This document shows positions 25,885-35,004 of a stretch of 64,000 nt of DNA, in pieces (the stretch's first letter is position 1; the number at the start of each line of letters is the position of its first letter). Source of the DNA: JASGCP01 sp965263285 (lineage in GTDB: Bacteria; Bacteroidota; Bacteroidia; Chitinophagales; Chitinophagaceae); assembly GCA_965263285.1 (NCBI GenBank), contig CBDHHD010000016.1:558001-622000 (forward strand), given 5' to 3'. Both the position numbers and the translations under genes were made by a program. A model generated the notes under the pieces. The model made no database searches, had not been told where the DNA came from, and saw only the letters and a list, made by a program, of their open reading frames with translations.

Positions 25885-27579
25885 TCATTCTACTCTCTCC
25901 CCCAATAACGCATACTTCCTCGCTTCAGCTTCCTTACCTATACTTGCATATAGCTTTGACAGCAATATATAACTATGAGATAAATCAGGATTTGTAAACA
26001 TAAGAGAAATAGGAAAGTCACTATTCAAATTACTAACAACGCTAGTATCAAATTGGTATTGGTAGGGTTGCTCTTTAATACTATTTTCGGCTTTAAGGTA
26101 ATTAATCCATTTCTTCAAATACGCAATACTTGCCTCTAATTTATAATGATGCGTAAAAGAAATATTAGCCAAATAATAATATACAATAGGATTAATAAAA
26201 GGAATAGAAGATTCTATATGCTGGTACACGGTTTTGTAATTAGAGTCTTTTGCATATAAACTAACGAGAGGAATATATAAACTATTAATAATATTGACAT
26301 CAATTAGATTATACAAAAGACCTGAATATAGATGGTAATCATTCTCAACAGATTGAGGTATTTTTGCAATAGCTTTCATATAACATTTTATAACATCTTC
26401 GTTATCTCCTATCATTTGATATAAGGTTGCAAAGTAAGCCAAATAAGCAATGTTTTGGGGCAATTTATCTACATAATAATCTATTATTTTTTTAGTTGTT
26501 ATTGTGTCTTGATGAACCAATAATGGAAAATAAATACTACATAGTAATACATAAGGACTTATGTCTACAGACATATCATATCTTTTCCAACACTGTTTTA
26601 CCATATCAAATGACACAAAATGCACTGAATCAATAGCCATTGAATGACCATAATAAAAAGCAGGATCTCCACTTAATTGCATTTGCCAAACCATTTTTAC
26701 ATAATCACTATATATATAATCTATTGCTTTAGCAAAAGCGTATGGTTCTATATTAGCATCATGCTCTAGATTATCTTTTTCTATTTGTAAAAAACTATTG
26801 ACACGATGATTATTAATGATTTGTAAACTATCGTATATTGATTGTATATAGTTTTTTCGATTAAAGGCATCAGCAACACTAAAAGCCAAATAAACAGTAA
26901 GATGATAATTAGTATCTTCTTGCAAAAATTGGCGAATATAGTTTGTTTTAAAATAAGCTCCCTGAGGAATATAGTAAGGATCAGACATGTCTACAAGTAA
27001 GCGCTTTTTTTTTGTAACAAATAAACTATTAGGAAGAAATAAAATATATGCATTAAATAGCTTTGTATGATTCATTAAATAGATAGCATAATTAGAAGAA
27101 TGGTCTTCTATACCACCCGCCACTAAAGTTTTAAATGAAGCTGTATGATAATGATCTTGAATATAAGGAATTAACTCACAAGTAAAATAATTATTAAACA
27201 AGCTATCTGATTTGCTAAAATATACATCAGTGGAATCATTATATATATTAAAATTATATTCTTGTATACTAACAACAATAGTAGGAGGCAACAAGCCCCC
27301 AAATACCTTACTCGCAATTAGAGAAACATCTAATCCTGGATAAAAACTATTAAGCAAATAAATAACCTGAAATTTTTGATTGGGATATATTTTAAAATTA
27401 AATGGCAAGTATACATCAACTATCTTTCTGTTGTCACCCTTACCATAATACTTTGAATATATCGTATCTTTTTCTACCTGATAGTAATCTTGAATTAGCT
27501 TTTGAAAATTTTGAGCATACTGATGGATAGAAAAAAACAAAAATACACATACCAAAACCATATTTTTAGCATAAGACAT
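25885..27579 (-). CDS. Secreted esterase-like protein with C-terminal TPR-like repeats (cassette C)
   Basis: A 564-residue paralogue of the cassette B protein with a signal peptide (about residues 1-22, MVLVCVFLFFSIHQYAQ). The order of blocks is the same: DTIYSKYYGKGDNRKIVDVY, FQVIYLLNS, CELIPYIQDHYHTASF, then LEHDANIEPYAFAKAIDYIY. The nucleophile region reads LVAGGIEDHSSNYA, again without GxSxG. The C-terminal repeats and the end KEAEARKYALLGERVE are nearly the same as in cassette B. The middle of the proteins differs more than the ends. It follows precursor peptide 4 and a long hairpin. Possible roles are partner binding, self-protection or a lost hydrolase; none is shown. Confidence 0.85.
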   Translation of the reverse strand: MSYAKNMVLVCVFLFFSIHQYAQNFQKLIQDYYQVEKDTIYSKYYGKGDNRKIVDVYLPFNFKIYPNQKFQVIYLLNSFYPGLDVSLIASKVFGGLLPPTIVVSIQEYNFNIYNDSTDVYFSKSDSLFNNYFTCELIPYIQDHYHTASFKTLVAGGIEDHSSNYAIYLMNHTKLFNAYILFLPNSLFVTKKKRLLVDMSDPYYIPQGAYFKTNYIRQFLQEDTNYHLTVYLAFSVADAFNRKNYIQSIYDSLQIINNHRVNSFLQIEKDNLEHDANIEPYAFAKAIDYIYSDYVKMVWQMQLSGDPAFYYGHSMAIDSVHFVSFDMVKQCWKRYDMSVDISPYVLLCSIYFPLLVHQDTITTKKIIDYYVDKLPQNIAYLAYFATLYQMIGDNEDVIKCYMKAIAKIPQSVENDYHLYSGLLYNLIDVNIINSLYIPLVSLYAKDSNYKTVYQHIESSIPFINPIVYYYLANISFTHHYKLEASIAYLKKWINYLKAENSIKEQPYQYQFDTSVVSNLNSDFPISLMFTNPDLSHSYILLSKLYASIGKEAEARKYALLGERVE

Positions 27580-27609
27580 AATAATAAAATTTAATTATAA
27601 AATATACTA

Positions 27610-27666
27610 TAAAAAAGATGCTATAGCTTAATTATACTATTGATGCATTTTTAAGCATAGCATCTT
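27610..27666 (-). terminator. Hairpin between precursor 4 and the cassette C esterase-like gene
   Basis: AAGATGCTATAGCTTAA (27615-27631) pairs with TTAAGCATAGCATCTT (27651-27666) with one bulge; TTTTTTATAG follows on the minus strand. It separates the precursor from the large gene, as in the other cassettes. Confidence 0.65.
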
Positions 27667-27783
27667 AATACTACACATGTAAATGCCTATTGTTTTAATA
27701 ATGTATTACTAGATTAAATTAGCTAATTATAAAAACAAAATTGCATTCTTAATAAAAACTTATTGATTATTAAAGAATAGTTT

Positions 27784-27945
27784 TCAATTGTCTTCAGCAG
27801 ATTCAGGATTACCAGATATTCTAACAATAGTTTTACCACCTATTTTCCAAACAAGGGTACCTCCAATAATACTTTTCTCTGCCTCAACAGGAACTACATG
27901 CTTAGCTTTAAATTGCTCTAATGAAAATTTTGGTTTCTGTGTCAT
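27784..27945 (-). CDS. Precursor-like peptide 4 with Gly-Gly leader (cassette C)
   Basis: A 53-residue ORF. Its leader reads MTQKPKFSLEQFKAKHVVPV then EAEKSIIGG, slightly divergent from the other three. The core reads TLVWKIGGKTIVRISG then NPESAEDN: basic in the first half, acidic at the end, no Cys. The ATG at 27945 has the same upstream context as the other precursors. About 200 bp separate it from the large gene, including a long hairpin. Confidence 0.75.
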   Translation of the reverse strand: MTQKPKFSLEQFKAKHVVPVEAEKSIIGGTLVWKIGGKTIVRISGNPESAEDN

Positions 27946-28452
27946 AAAATAAAAAATTAAAAGTTAAAAAATAAAACAAATCTTTATCACTTGCTTTAAG
28001 GTAGATAAACACCTTTTGCTCTCGTCTTAGTTAGTTGTTTTGATTACACCACTTTAATTATTATAGTAAAACATCTTTATCAACCATAGAAAACATTTCT
28101 TTATGAATAGAAATCAATCAAATTAGGATTGAACAATCTATAATATATATCGTTGATATAAGTCAATTACTATTAAATAAAAGTTGTGTAATAAAATTTT
28201 AAATGCTAATTGCATTTGCAACTCTATTCTAAATTAAGCTAAGACAATTTTGGTTCCGTAACATAAAATTAGATTAATGGTTATTAAAAAAAGAGAGCCA
28301 TTATCACTTGCTTTAAGGTAGATAAAACACCTTTTTTATATTTACTTGCAAGTCAAATATAAAAACATTTGTAAATAAATTTATTCAAATGCAAATTTAG
28401 GTTATTTTTTTTAAAAAACAAATATATTTTATTAATTTTTTGTTAAATAGTG
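27946..28452 (-). promoter_or_regulatory. Conserved upstream region of cassette C
   Basis: Homologous to the other two upstream regions. The paired direct repeats are at 27985-28017 (one base shorter) and 28302-28335, and the decayed precursor start is at 28264. Confidence 0.6.
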
Positions 28453-28584
28453 TTATTTTGCTCTATTCGCCATCAACGAATATTTCCTTGCTTCGGCTTC
28501 CTTCCCAATAGATGCGTATAGCTTTACCAATAGTATATAGCTGTACGACAGATTAGCATTTATAAAGAGTCTTCCTATAAAATG
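28453..28584 (-). pseudogene. C-terminal remnant of a fourth esterase-like gene
   Basis: The minus strand encodes about 40 residues with SYSYILLVKLYASIGKEAEARKY-type sequence (block KLYASIGKEAEARKY), matching the C-terminus of the cassette B and C proteins. Copy c of the palindromic element cuts it at 28585. It shows the array once extended further right. Confidence 0.75.
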
Positions 28585-29144
28585 GGCATAACTAAATTTA
28601 GTGTGAGGGAGTATGCAAAGATACAAAATAAAATGGATATTTGTAAAAACAATTTTATATGGGCTACATCTTTTTTTGAGGTGCTGGAAGCATGTATTAT
28701 TACATATATATACAATATGGAAATAATAGGAAATATCTGATGAGGACTGCCCTCAGATAAAGAGCGTTACAAAACGAGGTGAGCGAAGCGACCAGCGAGA
28801 ATGTGGAGGCGGAAGTTTTTATATATGAATCGTTATGATGAGCATAAAGTATTTGCATAAAAGATACCTATGGATAAGCTCATCATAACGATTCATACCT
28901 AACCACCTCCCATTCATTCTCGCTAGCGTAGCGAGCCGTAGTTTTGTAGCTCTTTATCTGCAGGCTTGATTTTTTCTTTGTTTCTTTCTTTTGTATCAAG
29001 ACAAAAGAAAGAAAAAGATATAAAAAATAAATGATGAACCTATATATGAGCAATTACAAAAATATAAATATCCCCCAGCACCTCAAAAAAAGATGTAGCC
29101 TTTTAGTAAACTAAATTTTTCCTCACACTAAATTTAGTTATGCC
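28585..29144 (-). mobile_element. Palindromic non-autonomous element, copy c
   Basis: A 560-bp copy in minus orientation, flanked by perfect 8-bp duplications ATAAAATG (28577-28584 and 29145-29152). It shares all internal features of copy b with few changes and is therefore young. It ends the RiPP-like array on the right. Confidence 0.93.
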
Positions 29145-29277
29145 ATAAAATGTAATGATAAAACATGTAAAATGTCTTTATAGCATTTGCTTTTTAAAAA
29201 AAGTAGCATTCATTTTTAGATATCTACAAAACCATAATATGTAAATTTATTTTTATACAACCATTAAAATAATATCG

Positions 29278-29285
29278 TACTTTTG
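29278..29285 (+). promoter_or_regulatory. Putative -7 box of the ABC-F gene
   Basis: TACTTTTG ends four bases before the ATG at 29290, implying a leaderless or nearly leaderless message. Confidence 0.45.
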
Positions 29286-29289
29286 CTAT

Positions 29290-30936
29290 ATGCAAATATT
29301 AGCTGCTGACAATATCAGCTTAAGTTATACAGATATTCCCCTATTTAAAGATCTTAGTTTTAATATCAATGAGGGTGATAAAATTGGGTTAATCGCTAAA
29401 AATGGAGCAGGCAAATCATCTTTACTACGCATGTTCATGGGAATAGAAGTTCCTAATACCGGCAAGATATGGAAACATCCTTCTTTTCATATTATTTTTT
29501 TAAATCAAGACAACTTTCTAAACACTTCCTTATCAGCTATAGAAAATATTTTTTCAATTCCTCATCCTACTGTAAAAGTTCTACAAGAATATGAAAAAGC
29601 TCTTTTAGAGGGAAATGAAATTGCGATTAGCCAGGGGATTGAAAAAATTCATGATTTAGGAATTTGGGAAATTGAATCTTTAGTAAATGAAATTATGACA
29701 AAATTAAAGATTCAAGATATACATATACCCGTAGCGCAATTAAGTGGGGGACAAAAAAAAAGAATTTGTTTAGCTAAAGCTTTAATTGAATGTAGTTTAG
29801 AGTCAAAAAAGAAATTACTTTTATTAGATGAGCCAACCAATCATTTAGACTTTGATATGATTGAATGGCTGGAAAATTTTTTAATTGCCCAAAAAACTTC
29901 TTTTCTATTAGTTACTCATGATCGTTATTTTCTAGAAAACACTACAGAAATAATATGGGAGTTAGATCAAAAAAAACTCTATTCTTATGGAACAGGTGGA
30001 TACGACCATTATCTTGAAACTAAATTAGCTCGAGAAGAAGCGCAACAATCTACATTAGCAAAAACAAAAAATTTATATCGGCACGAATTAGAATGGATGC
30101 GCAAACAACCCAAGGCACGCACAACAAAAAGTAAAAGTAGAACAGAACAATTTTATAAGATTCAAGAGCGAGCACAACAAAAACTAGGAGAAGCAAAATT
30201 AACTGTAGATTTTAAAATGAACCGTATAGGCGGTAAAATTTTAGAATTAAAAAGACTCTATAAAAAATATGAATCAAAAATTATTTTAAAAGGATTTGAA
30301 TATACCTTTCAAAAAGGAGATAGAATTGGAATCATTGGAAATAATGGAGTAGGGAAAAGCACTTTTTTAAAAATCATTCAACAATTAGAACCTCCTGATA
30401 GTGGCGACATTAGTATTGGAGAAACCATTGATTTTGGTTATTATAACCAAGAGGGACTTCAATATAAAGAAAATATTAGAATTATTGATTATCTAAAAAA
30501 ATTTGCAGAACAATTTATTTTAGTCGATGGCTCTACTATTAGCGCCTCTCAGTTCTTGGAACTATTTCTTTTCACTCCCGAAAAACAATACACTTTTTTA
30601 GACAAATTAAGTGGAGGAGAAAAAAAGAGATTGCTTTTATTAACTGTTCTTATAAAAAACCCTAATTTTTTAATCTTAGATGAGCCTACAAATGATTTTG
30701 ATATACCTACCCTACAAGTATTGGAAGATTTCTTAAATAGATATAAAGGATGTGTATTAATTGTATCTCACGATCGTTTCTTTTTAAATAAAGTCGTAGA
30801 TAGGTTATTTATTTTTAAAGGCGAAGGCTACATTGAAAAATTTGAAGGGAATTATACAGCTTATGAAATAGAACAAGAAAATCAAGAGCAAAATATTATA
30901 GATAAAAAAAATATAAAAGAACCAAAGAAAAAATAA
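29290..30936 (+). CDS. ABC-F family ATPase
   Basis: The 548-residue protein has two ATP-binding domains and no membrane segments, the hallmark of ABC-F proteins that act on ribosomes. Walker A motifs are GLIAKNGAGKSS (about 33-44) and GIIGNNGVGKST (about 347-358); signatures are LSGGQKKRICLA and LSGGEKKRLLLL; Walker B motifs are LLLLDEPTNHLD and FLILDEPTNDFD. Between them lies a charged helical linker (KQPKARTTKSKSRTEQFYK) as in Uup-like members. The extended C-terminal coiled coil of Uup is short here. Translation-factor or antibiotic-protection roles cannot be told apart from sequence. Single gene between repeat-rich regions. Confidence 0.93.
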   Translation: MQILAADNISLSYTDIPLFKDLSFNINEGDKIGLIAKNGAGKSSLLRMFMGIEVPNTGKIWKHPSFHIIFLNQDNFLNTSLSAIENIFSIPHPTVKVLQEYEKALLEGNEIAISQGIEKIHDLGIWEIESLVNEIMTKLKIQDIHIPVAQLSGGQKKRICLAKALIECSLESKKKLLLLDEPTNHLDFDMIEWLENFLIAQKTSFLLVTHDRYFLENTTEIIWELDQKKLYSYGTGGYDHYLETKLAREEAQQSTLAKTKNLYRHELEWMRKQPKARTTKSKSRTEQFYKIQERAQQKLGEAKLTVDFKMNRIGGKILELKRLYKKYESKIILKGFEYTFQKGDRIGIIGNNGVGKSTFLKIIQQLEPPDSGDISIGETIDFGYYNQEGLQYKENIRIIDYLKKFAEQFILVDGSTISASQFLELFLFTPEKQYTFLDKLSGGEKKRLLLLTVLIKNPNFLILDEPTNDFDIPTLQVLEDFLNRYKGCVLIVSHDRFFLNKVVDRLFIFKGEGYIEKFEGNYTAYEIEQENQEQNIIDKKNIKEPKKK

Positions 30937-31064
30937 CAACGCTTACAAAATATTTTCATGTGAAATGTAATAATAAAATCTACGAAATTCCTTTATAGCA
31001 TTTTTTGTAACTACTCAGGTAGATCAATTACGCCAAAAAATAAACTATAAAACTAGTTGATATA
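30937..31064. other. Intergenic region with repeat fragments
   Basis: It contains the short dispersed motif (30961-31004, shared with 3599 and 29148) and a GTAACTACTCAGGTAG end at 31008. No gene is seen. Confidence 0.35.
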
Positions 31065-31769
31065 TGTCATGTTTCACAACGTTGTTGATGAAAATTGACT
31101 GTTTCTACATGCGAATGTAGGAGTTTATTTTTAAATTCTGAAGGAGTTTGTAAAAATATTTCAGGCTTTAGTTGGTACCACTTTTCTAGCGCTTCAAAAG
31201 GTGTTTTTACATTTAGTTCTTTTCTTAAAGAACCATATCGTCGGTGAAGATTATAGAAAATCATAAATTTACCTAAATCTTTTTCTACATCTATTCTATC
31301 ATTATACTCATACCTTAAGATAGTATTTTTTTAAATGGTTCCATTTACTCTTTCTACCATACCATTCGTTTTTGGTGTAGATGGTTGAGTACACCTATGT
31401 TTAATATTGTTTTCTTTGCACTTAATGTCAAGTAAAGAAGGGTTAACCCGCAAATTGCCTTTTTTTTCATAAGTCGATTGGTAAACTCAAGGCCATTATC
31501 TGTTAAGATATGCGTAATAGCAAAAGGGAAGAAACGCATACATTCCTCAAAAAAAAGATCTGTATTGTGGGCTGTTTTATTGTCATATACTTTATAACGG
31601 ATGTTCCTTTGTTAAAATGTGTTAAAAAATACACAATTTATTTATTATCAAATAGTTGTGTTATATATCGTTTAAAAAGTGTGTTAAATGTACCTGCGAC
31701 TTTAACTATAATTTAACTTTTACAATCAATAAAATAAACTATATTTGCTTTTTTAATGTAGATATTTTT

Positions 31770-33311
31770 ATGTATATACAAGAATCCAGGCGCAAAAAGG
31801 GTAATAAAATTTATAAGACTGTCTATTTAACAGAATCGTATAGAGAAGGGAATAAGGTTCGTAAAAAATATGTAGCTAATTTAACACATTGCCCTGATCC
31901 TATTGTTGCTCTTATAAAAGATTATTTAAAAAAGAATAAAGACACCGAGTAGCATATTGACCATATTCTTAATAGTGTTGTTGAGAATAGTGGGCAAATT
32001 ATTCAGGGTAAATCTGTTGGAGGCAGTTTTTGTGTTTTAGAAATTGCTAAAAGGCTAGGTATTGAAGCGTCTTTAGGGAAAGATATCCGCCAATCTACAT
32101 TAGCCTTGTTTCAAATAATTGGCAGAGTGCTTAATCAAAGATCAAGATTATATTTGGCTAAAGAATGGGTAAAAATAAATGATGCAAACAGTCTCCTTTC
32201 TCTTGATAAATTTAATGAGGATGATTTATATGAAAATTTAGACTGGTTAAGTAAAAATCAAGAAAAGATAGAGCAAAGACTATTTAATATTCGATATAAA
32301 GGCAAGGATATACAATTTAATAAATTGAAGGATAATTTTGGGGTTAAGAATGTGGTAATGGTGGGAGATAAAGGGATGCTATAAATTGGCATTATATTTT
32401 GTATTTGTACGATGTTACTTCTGTGTATTTTGAAGGGGAGAAAAACGAGTTGGCTACGAGACAAAAAAAGAGGGAAGATGCAAATCGTTGTTGGATTACT
32501 TTGTGACGATGCAGGCTATCCTGTTAGTGTTCAAGTGTTTAAAGGTAACACGAATGATACCAAAACAGTATCTGACCAATTTAATAAATTGAAGGATAAT
32601 TTTGGTGTTAAGAATGTGGTAATGGTGGGAGATAAAGGGATGCTTAAGAAAAATGGGATTGAAGAGATAAAAGATTTAAATTGGCATTATATAACCTCTA
32701 TTACGAGTCCCAAAATAGAAACATTATTAAAAGACAATATAATACAAATAGGTTTATTTGATGAGGACTTAACTGAAGTCATCTATAAAGAAGAGAGGTT
32801 ATTATTAAGAAGAAATCCTTATCGTGCTACAGAGATTCAAGTTAACAGGAATAGTATGATAAACGAAATACGAGAACTCATTGAAAAAGCAAACAAATAT
32901 TTATTAGAACATCCCTATGCAAAGACAGCGACTATGACAAAGAAAATTCAAGATAAAATAAGTAAATATAAGGCTACAGAATATATAGAAATAAAACAGC
33001 AGGATCGTGTTTTTAGTATCATGATAAATCAAGAGCAATGGGCAGAAAAAAGCAAATTAGATGATTGTTATGTTATTAAAACGAATGTAAATGAAAGAGA
33101 TGGGGATAAGGAATATATACATCAAAAGTACAAAGATGTAGCCTTGGTAGAGCAAGCATTTAGAACTTTTAAACAAAGCTTTGAAGAAATACAGCCAGTG
33201 TATGTTAGAAAAGAAAGTAGAACAAGGGGACATGTGTTTGTATGCATGTTAGGTTATATAATAATGAAATATATGGGACGAATGCAAAACACTTGGGTTA
33301 ACACAAGCTAG
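31770..33311 (+). pseudogene. IS1634/IS4-type transposase, copy 1, broken
   Basis: The reading frame starts MYIQESRRKKGNKIYKTVYL and ends YIIMKYMGRMQNTWVNTS. The DDE core is recognisable (VVGLLCDDAGYPVSVQVFKG, VVMVGDKGMLKKNG, then AFRTFKQSFEEIQPVYVRK). A TAG stop lies after KKNKDTE, an 80-bp segment copied from further downstream is inserted near 32312, and a 14-bp deletion lies near 32459. Copy 2 is intact at those sites, so the original sequence can be reconstructed from the two. Confidence 0.8.
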
Positions 33312-33354
33312 TATATTAGAAAGTCTCAATGCTATTCAATATCAAATTTATAAA

Positions 33355-33907
33355 GGCATAACTAAATTTAGTGTGAGGAAAAATTTAGTTTACTAAAAGG
33401 CTACATCTTTTTTTGAGGTGCTGGGGGATATTTATGTTTTTGTAATTGCTCATATATAGGTTCATCATTTATTTTTATATCCTTTTCTTTCTTTTGTCTT
33501 GATACAAAAGAAAGAAACAAAGAAAAAATCAAGCCTGCAGATAAAGAGCTACAAAACTACGGCTCGCTACGCTAGCGAGAATGAATGGGAGGCGGTTAGG
33601 TATGAATCGTTATGATGAGCTTATCCATAGGTATCTTTTATGCAAATACTTTATGCTCATCATAACGATTCATATATAAAAATTTCCGCCTCCACATTCT
33701 CGCTGGTCGCTTCGCTCACCTCGTTTTGTAACGCTCTTTATCTGAGGGCAGTCCTCATCAGATATTTCCTATTATTTCCATATTTATATATATGTAATAA
33801 TCCATGCTTCCAGCACCTCAAAAAAAGATATAACCCATATTGTTTTTACAAATATCCATTTTATTTTGTATCTTTGCATACTCCCTCACACTAAATTTAG
33901 TTATGCC
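33355..33907 (+). mobile_element. Palindromic non-autonomous element, copy d
   Basis: It is inserted in the 3' end of IS1634-type copy 1. The flanks ATTTATAAA occur on both sides (33346-33354 and 33908-33916), and copy 2 has the empty site (52802-52815 region) with one copy. Plus orientation; its right-end promoter box points into the IS end. Confidence 0.92.
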
Positions 33908-34533
33908 ATTTATAAAAACAAAGATCTTCAAATAAAGAAAGTACCTGATCTTTTTAATGAAGATCAGACCAATATTTTACATAAGTTAAAAATAAAATTA
34001 CATACCATGGTTTTGTAGATATTAAAAAAATAATTGCTTTTTTCTGTAAAGTCAATGCTACAAAGGCATTCCACAGATTTTATCGTTAAATTTCATAGGA
34101 AGATCCGATATAGATTTGTTTTCTACTGCTAATATTTCAAATATTTCATCCATAGGCAACTAGGTAGCTTTTCTCAAAGATATAATTAATGTAGTTTCTA
34201 CCTCATTTAGAGCATAATGAATATTTTTAGGGATACTGGATACATCAGAGACAAAGTCTCTATTTCGCCATTTTGAAATCGTTTGTTTCGCTATAGCAAA
34301 TTGAGAAGCTAATTCGGTATTTCTTAAAAAAGAATTGCTTTGTATTTGCTTACGAATGCTTATACTTGTCTTGGCATTGGAATGGTAAATTTGTGGCATA
34401 TTTTATTTTTTATATGCTTATAAAACAAAAATAGTCATTTTTTACATTCCAGTCCTTGTGGTTCCGTTTCGGCTACGCCTCCACTACGCCACAAGGGCTG
34501 GAAAAACCATCAACAACCTTGTGAAACTAAACA

Positions 34534-34836
34534 TCTACTATTAGATATAAACTTAAACAGCATGGTATCCAACACGATTAGAAAAACATTGTCAGAATAA
34601 TGAATACACAAAAAATCATCACTTCTGTCGCACAAAATGCAAATAAAAAAACAGTCATTATTCGGCAATGTACAAGACCAATAGCAGAGGCACAAGCCAT
34701 CTATTCTGCCACCAAATACAAACCTGTCACCCTATTACACAAGACGAAGATGTAGCCCCTAAAAAACGAGTCCATAGTTCGTAAGTTTTTTACTATCAAT
34801 TATTTACGCAATACCATTTACTAAGTTGGGTTAATA
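34534..34836 (+). pseudogene. 3' fragment of a second IS1634-type transposase and its terminal repeat
   Basis: The translated NTQKIITSVAQNANKKTVII and CTRPIAEAQAIYSATKYKP match the C-terminus of the transposase at 41411-41785. The fragment ends with TTTACTAAGTTGGGTTAA at 34819-34836, the terminal repeat of that element. The rest was lost where IS481 element A begins. Confidence 0.75.
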
Positions 34837-34938
34837 AGCTAGAGTAATAAACAAAATAAAAGCAATAACTTTGTGAAATTAAACAGTTGTCAAATACCTT
34901 TATTAACTATCTGAGTTAATTACAAAAAAAATAATAAA

Positions 34939-34965
34939 AAAGGGTATTGTTTTTCAATACCCTTT
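34939..34965 (-). terminator. Terminator of ssb
   Basis: A perfect 11-bp stem (AAAGGGTATTG and CAATACCCTTT) with a five-base loop, followed on the minus strand by TTTTATTATTTTTTTT. It lies 40 bases after the ssb stop. Confidence 0.88.
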
Positions 34966-35004
34966 GCTTGATGTTAATAATTATTAATTGTTCTAATCAA
35001 ACTC

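Larger units (their letters stand above)
31598..34107 (+). mobile_element. IS1634-type element, copy 1 (contains palindromic copy d)
   Basis: The ends CGGATGTTCC (31598) and GGAAGATCCG (34107) are imperfect inverted repeats shared with copy 2 at 51119-53002. The left flank TTATAA also follows the right end of copy 3 at 54106, suggesting an original duplication. Palindromic copy d sits at 33355-33907 near its 3' end. Confidence 0.8.
31067..34399 (-). pseudogene. IS481-family transposase A, split and frameshifted
   Basis: The N-terminal part lies at 34399-34110: helix-turn-helix residues ELASQFAIAKQTISKWRNRD and PKNIHYALNEVETTLI. The C-terminal part lies at 31597-31067: the rve catalytic core HILTDNGLEFTNRL, then FYNLHRRYGSLRKELNVKTP. 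An IS1634-type element sits between. The stretch with the first catalytic Asp, present in copies B and C, has been deleted. Frameshifts near 31350-31470 break the second part. It cannot be functional. Confidence 0.8.
31065..34533 (-). mobile_element. IS481-family element A, interrupted by nested elements
   Basis: The outer ends are TGTCATGTTTCACAACGTTG (31065) and the inverted GTTGTGAAAC-like end closing in AAACTAAACA (34533), the TGT...ACA ends expected of IS481. The interior is split by an IS1634-type element at 31598-34107, which itself contains palindromic copy d. About 200 bp of the IS481 gene are missing at the right junction. Confidence 0.8.

Noticed and set aside
22618..28335. Repeated 34-bp units considered as a CRISPR array
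   Set aside because: Only two units per region, about 320 bp apart, without regular spacers and without cas genes.
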